Part shown: piece after piece, positions 14,797 to 22,503 of the stretch
Layout: each line of letters opens with the position of its first letter
Numbering within the stretch: position 1 is the stretch's first letter
Source of the DNA: an uncultured Acetatifactor sp.
Lineage (GTDB): Bacteria; Bacillota; Clostridia; Lachnospirales; Lachnospiraceae
Assembly: GCA_910580225.1 (NCBI GenBank)
Contig: CAJTXE010000038.1
Span: 1 to 31,657, forward strand
Reading direction: 5' to 3'
DNA length: 31,657 nt
Program-made: the position numbers and the translations under genes
Notes under the pieces: model-generated
Told to the model about the DNA's origin: nothing
Database searches by the model: none
What the model saw: only the letters and a program-made list of their open reading frames with translations

Positions 14797-14825
14797 TGGA
14801 CATTTCCAGATTTTTCCGTTATAAT
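14797..14825 (+). promoter_or_regulatory. Promoter for the sugar ABC importer operon (TGGACA, 17 bp, TATAAT)
   Basis: TGGACA 14797-14802 and TATAAT 14820-14825, 17-bp spacer, 49 nt before the ATPase ATG at 14875. Confidence 0.6.
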
Positions 14826-14874
14826 GTGAAAAGTATATGCTGAATTTGAGAAAAAACGGAAAGGGAAGGATACC

Positions 14875-16218
14875 ATGGAAGTCATATTGCAGAATCTGAC
14901 GAAGACATTTCCAAGCCGTGACCGGAAGACCAAGGGGGAGGTTACCGCGGTCAGTGATTTTACCTTTACGATTCCGGACGGAAAGCTGATCGGCCTGCTG
15001 GGGCCTTCCGGCTGCGGCAAGAGCACTACCCTGAATCTCATCAGCGGCCTGATTAAGCCCACGGGCGGCAGGATTTTTTTCGGCCGGGACGATGTGACGG
15101 ATCTGCCGCCGGAGCACAGGGGGATTGGGCTGGTGTTCCAGAATTATGCGCTGTATCCTCATCTGACGGTGCGCCAGAATATTACGTTTCCCCTGGAGAA
15201 TTTAAAGGGAAAGGACAAGCTGTCCAAGACGCAGATGCAGGAGAAGGCAATGGAAGCGGCGAAACTGGTTCAGATTGATGAGCTGATGGACCGAAAGCCC
15301 GGAGAGCTTTCCGGAGGGCAGCAGCAGCGGGTGGCGATTGCCCGGGCTCTGGTAAAGCGGCCCAAAGTGCTTCTTTTAGATGAACCTCTTTCCAATCTGG
15401 ATGCCAGACTGCGGCTTGCGACCAGGGAAGAGATCAGGAGAATTCAGCGGGAGACCGGCATTACCACGATTTTTGTGACACATGACCAGGAAGAGGCCAT
15501 GAGTATTTCAGATCAGATTGTAGTTATGAAGGACGGTGTGGTACAGCAGATCGGAAAGCCCCAGGAGGTTTATGACAATCCGGCTAATTTATTTGTGGCA
15601 AAATTTCTGGGGACGCCGCCCATTAACGTTTTTGACGCAAATGTCAGTAATGGAAAGCTGTATATTGGTCAGGACGCGGTTCTGGAGGTTGCAGTTTCCA
15701 AGGAAATGACAGATGTGTCATGTAACGGAAAGACAGAAATGTGCGGCGGTGGGGAGGGCCTGGCGGCCGGAACCAGGGGCGGGAGAACGCCTGGAGCCGG
15801 AGCAGTGAAACTTTCCGGAATCACAGAAAAGCCAGGATATGAGACCAAGGAAGTATGTGCCGACGGAGTCCCGGAAAGGGCCGTCCGGGAAGGAAGTAAG
15901 ACAGGAGAGGATTCGGAGCGGAAGGTGTATGCCGCCGTTCGCCCGGAAGGATTTCTGCTTCGGGAAGACGGGCCCCTGTGCTGTGAGCTTGCCGGGGTGG
16001 AAGTCATGGGCCGGGATATCAGTGTGGTTTCCAGAAACAGAGCTTCTCAGAACAAGACCATCCGTGCCATTATAGGAGCGGAAAATGCGGAACGGATTTC
16101 TGCGGAGGAAGCTGTCGGAAGAAAAGACAATTGTGTCAGATTTGCATTGATTCCCCGAAAGGTGTTCTTGTTTGACTGGAACACCCAGGAGCGTATCAGC
16201 TTTGACGGAAAAGGGTGA
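14875..16218 (+). CDS. Sugar ABC importer ATPase, MalK/UgpC type, with C-terminal insertion
   Basis: 447 residues against about 360-370 usual. It energises carbohydrate uptake by the two permeases downstream. Seen: Walker A GPSGCGKST (43-51), Q-loop Gln89, signature LSGGQQQR (145-152), Walker B LLLDEP (166-171), D-loop SNLDARLR, and switch His203 in VTHDQEEAMS. The C-terminal TOBE regulatory domain starts at about 250 but is interrupted at about 280-348 by a Gly/Arg/Glu-rich, low-complexity segment, then resumes with VYAAVRPEGF (351-360). GGAAGG precedes the ATG. First gene of a four-gene operon. The insertion may be a lineage-specific linker; the ATPase motifs are intact. Confidence 0.85.
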   Translation: MEVILQNLTKTFPSRDRKTKGEVTAVSDFTFTIPDGKLIGLLGPSGCGKSTTLNLISGLIKPTGGRIFFGRDDVTDLPPEHRGIGLVFQNYALYPHLTVRQNITFPLENLKGKDKLSKTQMQEKAMEAAKLVQIDELMDRKPGELSGGQQQRVAIARALVKRPKVLLLDEPLSNLDARLRLATREEIRRIQRETGITTIFVTHDQEEAMSISDQIVVMKDGVVQQIGKPQEVYDNPANLFVAKFLGTPPINVFDANVSNGKLYIGQDAVLEVAVSKEMTDVSCNGKTEMCGGGEGLAAGTRGGRTPGAGAVKLSGITEKPGYETKEVCADGVPERAVREGSKTGEDSERKVYAAVRPEGFLLREDGPLCCELAGVEVMGRDISVVSRNRASQNKTIRAIIGAENAERISAEEAVGRKDNCVRFALIPRKVFLFDWNTQERISFDGKG

Positions 16219-16228
16219 GGTGGCTGAT

Positions 16229-17128
16229 ATGAGAAAAAAGCGAGATAACCGCAATTGGAAAGCCTGGCTGTACTTGCTGCCGGCAATCCTTTTTCTGGGG
16301 GTATTTATGGTATACCCCCTGGTTGATGTGTTTGTGTATTCCTTTGAGGAAGGGTACAACTCCGCTTCCCAGACTTATTTCGGAACCGGGGGTTATAATT
16401 ATTCTTATGTGCTGCATGATCCTTATTTTCTGCAGGCAGTGAAAAATACGTTCCTGCTGGTGGTGATCACGGTGCCCCTGTCCACAGGGATTGCACTGCT
16501 TGTCAGCGTGGGACTGCATTCTATTACACCGCTTAGAAAATTTCTTCAAACCGTATATTTTCTGCCTTACGTAACAAATACGCTGGCAGTAGGGCTGGTT
16601 TTCATGATTTTGTTCAAGAAGACAGAATATTCCGAAGGTTTTGTAAATGTACTCATCAGATGGTTCGGCGGCGAAAGTGTGGATTTTATTGCCGGACCCT
16701 ATTGGGCGAAAATGTTTGTGCTGTGTTTCTACACGATCTGGGTGGTGATGCCCTTTAAAATACTGATCCTTACCAGCGCTCTGGCTTCTGTCAGTCAGGA
16801 GTATTACAATGCGGCCAGGGTGGACGGTACTTCCAGGTTCAGAATCTTCCGGCGGATTACGCTGCCCATGATTTCTCCCATGATTTTCTACCTGGTCATT
16901 ACAGGCTTTATCGGAGCGTTTAAGGCCTACAGCGATGCGGTGGCCCTGTTCGGAACGGATCTCAACGCAGCGGAAATGAATACCATTGTGGGATATGTGT
17001 ATGACATGCTTTATGGGGACGGCGGCGGATATCCTTCCTATGCTTCCGCGGCGGCGATTCTCCTGTTTGCCATTGTGCTGACAATTACCTGCATCAATTT
17101 ACTGGTGAGCAAAAAGAAGGTGCGTTAA
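16229..17128 (+). CDS. Sugar ABC importer permease, MalF/UgpA type
   Basis: 299 residues from ATG 16229, preferred over ATG 16172 because the latter overlaps the ATPase gene by 47 nt and lacks a ribosome site, while GGGTGAGGTGG precedes 16229. Six hydrophobic spans: LYLLPAILFLGVFMVYPLVD, about 75-100, 115-135, 165-190, 210-235 and 275-292. The EAA loop that docks on the ATPase reads YYNAARVDGTSRFRIFRRIT then LPMISP. It lies 10 nt behind the ATPase stop and 12 nt before the second permease. The partner subunits identify a CUT1-type carbohydrate importer. Confidence 0.88.
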   Translation: MRKKRDNRNWKAWLYLLPAILFLGVFMVYPLVDVFVYSFEEGYNSASQTYFGTGGYNYSYVLHDPYFLQAVKNTFLLVVITVPLSTGIALLVSVGLHSITPLRKFLQTVYFLPYVTNTLAVGLVFMILFKKTEYSEGFVNVLIRWFGGESVDFIAGPYWAKMFVLCFYTIWVVMPFKILILTSALASVSQEYYNAARVDGTSRFRIFRRITLPMISPMIFYLVITGFIGAFKAYSDAVALFGTDLNAAEMNTIVGYVYDMLYGDGGGYPSYASAAAILLFAIVLTITCINLLVSKKKVR

Positions 17129-17140
17129 AGGGGAGAGATC

Positions 17141-18070
17141 ATGAACAATCAGAAAGAAAAGATGGATACAAATGGAAGAAAGAGGGAAAGGCAGACAGAA
17201 AATCTGCCGGATTATGGACAGATCGAAAAAAGAGCCAGGGTCCGCAGAAAGGCCGGAAGTGCAGTGACCTATATCCTACTGGTTTTCTGGGGGATGATTG
17301 TGCTGTTTCCCTTTTATTGGATGCTGCTCACCTCCGTGAAAAGCTACAGTGCCTATAATGCGGAACATATTCCGAAATTTTTCACCTTATCTCCTACGCT
17401 GCAGAATTACGGGGAAGCCTTTACCGCAGTGCCTCTGGGGCAGTACCTGCTGAATACCACTGTTTTTACTATCGTAACCACGGCCATTATGCTGGTGGTG
17501 ATTACTCTGGCGGCTTTCGCTTTTGCCAGACTGGAATTTCGGGGAAAAAATCTTGTTTTTGTACTGTTTCTCTCCCTGATGATGATTCCCAATGAACTGG
17601 TGATCATCACCAATTTTGTAACGGTGACCCACTGGGATATGCGCAATACGTTTCCGGGATTGATTCTGCCGTCTGTGACTTCGGTTTTTTATATCTATCT
17701 CCTGAAAGAGAATTTTGAACAGATTCCGGATTCTCTATATTATGCTGCAAAAGTGGACGGTACATCGGATATGAAATATCTGTTGAAGGTCATGGTGCCT
17801 ATGTCGAAGCCTACACTGATTACAGTGACCATCTTAAAGGTAATCGAATGCTGGAATTCCTATGTCTGGCCCCGTCTGATTACGGATGATCCCAATTACT
17901 TTCTGGTGTCCAACGGGATCCAGGAAATCCGGGAGAATGGCTTCGGCAGAGAGAATATTCCGGCGATGATGGCGGCAGTGGTGGTGATCTCCGTTCCGCT
18001 GGTGGTACTGTTTTTGATCTTCCGGAAGCAGATTATGGAAGGGGTTTCCAGGGGAGGGACCAAGGGATGA
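17141..18070 (+). CDS. Sugar ABC importer permease, MalG/UgpE type
   Basis: 309 residues, GGGGAGAG before ATG 17141. A charged cytoplasmic N-tail of about 40 residues precedes six spans beginning AVTYILLVFWGMIVLFPFYW. The EAA loop reads LYYAAKVDGTSDMKYLLKVM then VPMSKP, characteristic of the second CUT1 permease. The C-terminal span is followed by RKQIMEGVSRGGTKG, the usual ending of the family. Its TGA overlaps the ATG of the binding-protein gene by 4 nt (ATGA at 18067-18070), implying coupled translation. Confidence 0.88.
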   Translation: MNNQKEKMDTNGRKRERQTENLPDYGQIEKRARVRRKAGSAVTYILLVFWGMIVLFPFYWMLLTSVKSYSAYNAEHIPKFFTLSPTLQNYGEAFTAVPLGQYLLNTTVFTIVTTAIMLVVITLAAFAFARLEFRGKNLVFVLFLSLMMIPNELVIITNFVTVTHWDMRNTFPGLILPSVTSVFYIYLLKENFEQIPDSLYYAAKVDGTSDMKYLLKVMVPMSKPTLITVTILKVIECWNSYVWPRLITDDPNYFLVSNGIQEIRENGFGRENIPAMMAAVVVISVPLVVLFLIFRKQIMEGVSRGGTKG

Positions 18071-19713
18071 GAATGCAAAAGGGGCAACGGACAGCGAGGG
18101 GAAAATCGGAGCGAATGGGAAAGATAGGGCAGGCGGCAATCCTGGCCTGCATTGTGCTGTGCCTTACAGGCTGCCACGGTTCCAGGGAGAGCGCAGCCTT
18201 TGAAATCCCGGAGCAGTTCGATGAAAGCGGGCAGTATGAAATCACTTTCTGGGCGAAAAACGATACCAATAAGACCCAGACCGATATTTATGAGGGCGCC
18301 ATTGCGGCATTTGAGAACCTGTATCCCAATATCACGGTAAACCTGCGGCTGTATACGGATTACGGGAAAATTTATAACGATGTAATCACCAACATTGCTA
18401 CGGAGACCACACCCAATGTCTGCATTACCTATCCGGATCACATTGCAACCTACCTTACGGGAACGAATCTGGTGGTGCCTTTGGAGGGGCTGTTTGCCGA
18501 TGAAAAATATGGATTGGGAGGCAGTGAGGTTCGATTTGATTCTCCGAAGGAAGAGGAGCTTATTCCGGATTTTCTGGAAGAATGTGCTTTCGGCGGGCAT
18601 TATTATGCCGTTCCGTATATGCGTTCTACAGAAGCCTGTTATGTCAATAAGACCTTTGTGGAGGCATTGGGCTACACCCTGCCGGATACCCTGACCTGGG
18701 ATTTTGTGTGGGAGGTTTCCGAGGCGGCAACGGCGAAGGACGGGGAAGGCAATTTTGCTGTCAACGGACAGCAGGTGATGATTCCGTTTCTCTACAAATC
18801 CACTGACAATATGATGATTCAGATGCTGCGGCAGAAAGGAGCAGATTATTCCACAGAGACAGGGGATATATTACTGTTTCATGATACTACCAGAGAATTG
18901 TTGATGGAGATTGCCCGGCATGCGGGAACCGGCGCCTTTTCCACCTTCAAAATTTCCGGCTATCCGGCGAATTTCCTCAATGCCGGACAGTGCATTTTTG
19001 CCATTGATTCCACGGCAGGTGCTACCTGGATGGGGACAGACGCACCGCTGATCGATATCAGCGAAGATAAACTGGTGGAATTTGAGACGGCGGTGATGAC
19101 GATTCCCCAGTTTGATCCGGAGAATCCGAAAATGATATCTCAGGGGCCCTCGGTGTGTATTTTCAATAAGGAGGATTCCCAGGAGGTTCTGGCCTCCTGG
19201 CTGTTTGTCCAGTATCTGCTGACCAATGAGGTTCAGATTGCTTATTCGGAGACGGAGGGCTATGTGCCGGTGACCTGGAAAGCACGGGAATCTGCAGAAT
19301 ATCAGGACTATCTGTCCCGGGGAGGCGAGGACAACGGGCTGCATTACGACGTGAAAATCCAGGCGGCGAAACTGCTTCTGGACAATGTGGAACACACCTT
19401 TGTGACACCGGTGTTCAGCGGTTCGGCTTCCCTTCGGGACGCAGCAGGACAGTTGATTGAGGGTACCGTGAAATCTGTCAGAAGGAAACAGACCGTGGAT
19501 GATGCTTTTGTGGAAAAGCTGTACCGGGAGACTGCTTCCCTGTATCATCTGGATCAGCTGGGCGGACAGGGGGTGCAGGCAGGCAGGGGGAATCTGGGAC
19601 CGCTGCCCCCCACGGCAGTGATTCTGCTGGCCTCGCTGTCAGGGGCCTGGGTGTTGATTCTTCTGTATGTGATTTCCCGGCAGATCAGGGGGAGAAAAAA
19701 GAAAAATCGGTAA
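18067..19713 (+). CDS. Sugar-binding lipoprotein of the ABC importer, with extra C-terminal membrane anchor
   Basis: 548 residues, longer than the usual 420-460. Captures the sugar outside the cell and delivers it to the two permeases. A 19-residue basic N-tail is followed by a lipoprotein signal ending LCLTGC (lipobox Cys36). EITFWAKNDTNKTQTDIYEG begins the first lobe of the solute-binding fold, with further family blocks FLNAGQCIFAIDSTAG and ASWLFVQYLLTNEVQIAYSE. After about residue 505 comes a Pro/Gly linker, then a hydrophobic span at about 516-536 and the basic tail RGRKKKNR, an inside-positive C-terminal anchor that family members normally lack. Fourth gene of the operon, closed by a terminator. 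Confidence 0.85.
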   Translation: MRMQKGQRTARGKSERMGKIGQAAILACIVLCLTGCHGSRESAAFEIPEQFDESGQYEITFWAKNDTNKTQTDIYEGAIAAFENLYPNITVNLRLYTDYGKIYNDVITNIATETTPNVCITYPDHIATYLTGTNLVVPLEGLFADEKYGLGGSEVRFDSPKEEELIPDFLEECAFGGHYYAVPYMRSTEACYVNKTFVEALGYTLPDTLTWDFVWEVSEAATAKDGEGNFAVNGQQVMIPFLYKSTDNMMIQMLRQKGADYSTETGDILLFHDTTRELLMEIARHAGTGAFSTFKISGYPANFLNAGQCIFAIDSTAGATWMGTDAPLIDISEDKLVEFETAVMTIPQFDPENPKMISQGPSVCIFNKEDSQEVLASWLFVQYLLTNEVQIAYSETEGYVPVTWKARESAEYQDYLSRGGEDNGLHYDVKIQAAKLLLDNVEHTFVTPVFSGSASLRDAAGQLIEGTVKSVRRKQTVDDAFVEKLYRETASLYHLDQLGGQGVQAGRGNLGPLPPTAVILLASLSGAWVLILLYVISRQIRGRKKKNR

Positions 19714-19728
19714 TATTGCCATAAACTG

Positions 19729-19757
19729 CAGGAACTGCCGGGAGCAGTTCCTGTTTT
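19729..19757 (+). terminator. Rho-independent terminator of the sugar importer operon
   Basis: CAGGAACTGC (19729-19738) pairs perfectly with GCAGTTCCTG (19744-19753) around a CGGGA loop, followed by TTTT. Confidence 0.85.
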
Positions 19758-19792
19758 CTGGGTAAAAAAGCCCAAAAACCCCACGGAATCAG

Positions 19793-19845
19793 GGAAAGCA
19801 AATGAGCAATAATACTATTGCTTTCCTGAAAATATCGTGTATAAT
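19793..19845 (+). promoter_or_regulatory. Promoter with a 9-bp dyad over the -35, before the lipoprotein gene
   Basis: TTGCTT (19818-19823), 16 bp, TATAAT (19840-19845). An inverted repeat, GGAAAGCAA (19793-19801) and TTGCTTTCC (19818-19826), has its right arm covering the -35. The leader also has an AATCATCC/GGATGATT hairpin (about 19936-19956) just before the ribosome site. Confidence 0.5.
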
Positions 19846-19973
19846 AAGTTCAAAGTTTTCAGAAAGCTTTTCCCGGAAGACATTTGGAACTGTTTCCGGA
19901 CAGACTTTACGGGACAGGCAGCAGGAAAACGGAAAATCATCCAGGAAGGATGATTCCAGAGGAGGATATGAAA

Positions 19974-20870
19974 ATGAAAAATGTGAAAAGATTTGCGGCA
20001 TTGTTATTGTCAGCAGTACTTGTGACAGCATGTGTGGCCTGCGGGAACGATGCAGAATCCAGTGAGGCAAGCGGAAATGCGGAGTCTTCCGGTGAAGTTT
20101 CCAACGAAAGCAGCGAAGAATCCAGTGAGGCTGCCGACGGGAGCAGTGAAACTTCTGATGAGAGCAGCGAGGCATCTGATGAGAGCGGCGAGTCTTCCGA
20201 AGAAGCTTCCGGCGCAGAAGGGGAGGCTTCCGGCGAGGTAATGAGCTATGCGGACTATATGGCAGCAGAGCTGGATACCCAGGTTGTAGTAGAGACTTAT
20301 GTACAGGCAAAACAGTCCTGGTGGGAGGACAAGGCCACGCTTTATACCCAGGATCAGGACGGCGGTTATTTTGTATACAATATGGCATGTTCCGAAGAGG
20401 ACTATGCAAAGCTGACTCCCGGAACCAAGATCAAAGTGACCGGATTCAAGGGTGAGTGGTCCGGCGAGATCGAGATCATGGATGCCACTTTTGAATTTGT
20501 GGAGGGCGGCGACACTTTTGTGGCAGAGCCTAAGGATGTGACAGCTTTTCTGGGAAAGGATGAGCTGGTTGACTACCAGAACCAGTTTGTTTCCTTCAAG
20601 GGAATGACCGTGGAGGCATCGACAGGGGATGCAGCTTACCTTTACAACTGGGATGGTTCCGGTGCGGAGGGAGATGATCTGTATTTCAACGTATCCCTGG
20701 ACGGCCAGACATACACCTTTACTGTAGAGTCCTATCTCTGCGACAAGGATTCTGAAGTTTATGCAGCTGTAAAAGCTTTGAATATCGGCGACAAGATCGA
20801 TATGGAAGGTTTCCTGTACTGGTATGAGGGCGTAAATCCCCATATTACTTCTGTGACTGCAGCACAGTAA
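19974..20870 (+). CDS. Ser/Glu-rich surface lipoprotein with OB-fold-like repeats
   Basis: 298 residues from ATG 19974, chosen because AGGAGG lies 8 nt upstream; ATG 19968 is only 2 nt from it. The signal sequence ends in Cys residues of VTACVAC, a plausible lipobox. About 60 residues of Ser/Glu/Ala/Asp-rich low complexity (built on ESSEE and SDESSEA units) form a surface spacer. Two related beta-rich domains follow, each with a VVVETYVQAKQSWW- or FVSFKGMTVEAS-type opening strand, a tyrosine-rich strand and a GTKIKVTGF or GDKIDMEGF strand. This resembles small OB-fold lipoproteins seen in Lachnospiraceae. The ligand is unknown. Single-gene unit between its promoter and a terminator. Confidence 0.7.
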   Translation: MKNVKRFAALLLSAVLVTACVACGNDAESSEASGNAESSGEVSNESSEESSEAADGSSETSDESSEASDESGESSEEASGAEGEASGEVMSYADYMAAELDTQVVVETYVQAKQSWWEDKATLYTQDQDGGYFVYNMACSEEDYAKLTPGTKIKVTGFKGEWSGEIEIMDATFEFVEGGDTFVAEPKDVTAFLGKDELVDYQNQFVSFKGMTVEASTGDAAYLYNWDGSGAEGDDLYFNVSLDGQTYTFTVESYLCDKDSEVYAAVKALNIGDKIDMEGFLYWYEGVNPHITSVTAAQ

Positions 20871-20899
20871 AACACTTGGATTGGATGAGAAATTGAATT

Positions 20900-20944
20900 G
20901 CACCTTGAACATTGGACAGGCTCCAGGGTTCAAGGTGCTTTTTT
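20900..20944 (+). terminator. Rho-independent terminator
   Basis: GCACCTTGAAC (20900-20910) pairs perfectly with GTTCAAGGTGC (20928-20938), followed by TTTTTT. Confidence 0.85.
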
Positions 20945-20969
20945 GACAGATCTTGGTGGCTCCACAGGG

Positions 20970-20998
20970 TTGTAACCGGCGTTTAATTATGATAAAAT
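20970..20998 (+). promoter_or_regulatory. Promoter for the cytidylate-kinase-like gene (TTGTAA, 17 bp, TAAAAT)
   Basis: TTGTAA 20970-20975 and TAAAAT 20993-20998, spacer 17 bp. The transcript would have a leader of about 155 nt before ATG 21162, with an AATATTAT/ATAATATT hairpin at 21061-21085. Confidence 0.55.
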
Positions 20999-21161
20999 AG
21001 CCTTATTCCGAATGAAGACAGGTGAGTGATTGGGAGAATAGGCGTTCACTTCTCACAGACAATATTATGTGATTGTAATAATATTTGGTGCAGCCTTCAG
21101 GGAATAGGTGGAAACAGGATAAAACCGGCTTTATGCGAAGCGGTGGCGAGGAGGAACGATT

Positions 21162-21647
21162 ATGAATCTGGTGATTACGATAAGCCGAAGGTTTGGCACG
21201 GGTGCTGGTCTCATTGCGGAGGAGCTTTCCGGGAAACTGGGCATTCCGGTGTATGATAAGGCCTATATCGAGCATGAGATGGAAGAGGAAAGCTATGCAG
21301 ATGAAGCAGAATTGATCAGGGAGCTGGCATCTCATTCCTGTATTATCCTGGGCCGCTGCGCCTCTGAAATACTGAAAGACCAGGGGAATGTATTTAATAT
21401 CTATGTCTGTGCGGACAAAGAAGACCGCATCAGACGTGTGATGAAGAAAAAGTCCCTTTCCTATGAGGACGCAAAGACTACATTGGAACAGAATGATAAG
21501 GCAAGAGCAGATTATTACTACAGGCATACAGGAAAGGTCTGGGGAGATGTGAACAATTATCACATGATTTTGGATACCTCCCAACTGGGGATTGAGAATT
21601 GTGCAGGGATTCTCATAAAGTATTTTGAGAGAGTGGAAATTATATAA
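21162..21647 (+). CDS. Cytidylate kinase-like family protein
   Basis: 161 residues. The N-terminus ITISRRFGTGAGLIAEELSG matches the P-loop region of the cytidylate kinase 2-like family, which usually reads GSGG where this protein has GTGA and lacks a canonical Lys at the end of the loop. PVYDKAYIEHE, then CIILGRCASEIL (59-70) and NIYVCADKEDRIRRVM are typical of the family. YYYRHTGKVWGDVNNYHMIL is the conserved C-terminal block. Members of this Clostridia-rich group are usually near 200 residues; this one seems to lack part of the lid region after LIREL. GAGGAGG precedes the ATG. Phosphorylation of CMP is only inferred, and activity is uncertain. Confidence 0.75.
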   Translation: MNLVITISRRFGTGAGLIAEELSGKLGIPVYDKAYIEHEMEEESYADEAELIRELASHSCIILGRCASEILKDQGNVFNIYVCADKEDRIRRVMKKKSLSYEDAKTTLEQNDKARADYYYRHTGKVWGDVNNYHMILDTSQLGIENCAGILIKYFERVEII

Positions 21648-21675
21648 TCTTTTTTGGAATGAGGAAATACAGTCC

Positions 21676-21711
21676 AAAAATCCGGGGATTTCGGTAATCT
21701 CCGGATTTTTC
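21676..21711. terminator. Bidirectional terminator between the kinase-like gene and ktrA
   Basis: AAATCCGGGGA pairs with TCTCCGGATTT (one G-T pair) around a short loop, with A-rich sequence on the left and a T-run on the right. It can serve both convergent genes. Confidence 0.6.
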
Positions 21712-21750
21712 TTTCTGCAGGACAGTATCGTCGAATCCATGGTTGTTTCG

Positions 21751-22431
21751 TCAGTTTTTGCGTGCAGTACTGATACTGGCAATTTTCTTCAGCGTGGCGT
21801 TGGTTCCCAGAAGAAGAAAGATGTCCTCCTTTTTGGTGGGAGCGTCTGCAGGGGGATTGACGATCAGGGTGCCGCTGCGCTTGACAGCAATGGCGTTGAC
21901 GCCGTATTTTTCCCGGAGACGGATTTCCCGCAAGTCTTTTCCGATCCAGTCGGTCAATGTCATAATTTCCGCAATGGAATATTCGGAGGACAGTTCGATG
22001 GCATCAAAGAGATGATTGAAGGCCAAATCATTTGCCAGCTGCACACCGATTTCCTTTTCCGGATGAACGATTTTGTCTGCGCCGATTTTGGTAAGTATTT
22101 TTGCCTGCATCTCGTCATAGGCCTTGGCGATTACCTGGGGAATGCCCTGTTCCTTAGCCCAGATGGTGGCAAGTACCGAGGCGTCCAGACTGTGGCCGAT
22201 GGAAATGATGGCGCCGTCGAAATTTCTGCCGCCCAGCTCTTCCAGGGCATCTTCGTTTGATACGTCCAGACACATGGCCAGGGTCACATATTCGGCGATC
22301 TGCCGGATCCGCTGTTCATTGCGGTCAATGGCAAGTACTTTACAGCCGTTGGCTTCCAATTGTTTTGCGATGCTGCTGCCGAAACGGCCCAGCCCGATGA
22401 CAACATATTCTTTCGGTGCACTTTTTTTCAT
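21751..22431 (-). CDS. ktrA: Potassium uptake regulatory subunit KtrA/TrkA family (RCK domain)
   Basis: 226 residues. Cytoplasmic ring-forming subunit that gates the KtrB channel on binding nucleotide. The Rossmann NAD/ATP site is clear: YVVIGLGRFGSSIAKQL (GxGxxG at 13-18) with Asp36 at the end of the second strand. ALEELGGRNFDGAIISIG and the C-terminal TrkA_C segment GKDLREIRLREKYGVNAIAV follow. AGGAGAG precedes the ATG. It lies 72 nt behind the channel gene on the same strand, the usual KtrB-KtrA pairing. I prefer Ktr over Trk because it is a single short RCK unit. Confidence 0.9.
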   Translation of the reverse strand: MKKSAPKEYVVIGLGRFGSSIAKQLEANGCKVLAIDRNEQRIRQIAEYVTLAMCLDVSNEDALEELGGRNFDGAIISIGHSLDASVLATIWAKEQGIPQVIAKAYDEMQAKILTKIGADKIVHPEKEIGVQLANDLAFNHLFDAIELSSEYSIAEIMTLTDWIGKDLREIRLREKYGVNAIAVKRSGTLIVNPPADAPTKKEDIFLLLGTNATLKKIASISTARKN

Positions 22432-22503
22432 GATATACTCTCCTGGTTTGATGAAATTGTTGTTTCTGATGCTATGGTACAGGAAGAAGATACTTCACAG
22501 CGG

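Noticed and set aside
20010..20933. 307-residue minus-strand frame
   Set aside because: Antisense of the Ser/Glu-rich lipoprotein; its repeated codons create a long open shadow, and it also crosses a terminator.
21003..21782. 259-residue minus-strand frame
   Set aside because: Antisense to the cytidylate-kinase-like gene and its leader, and crosses the terminator at 21676-21711.
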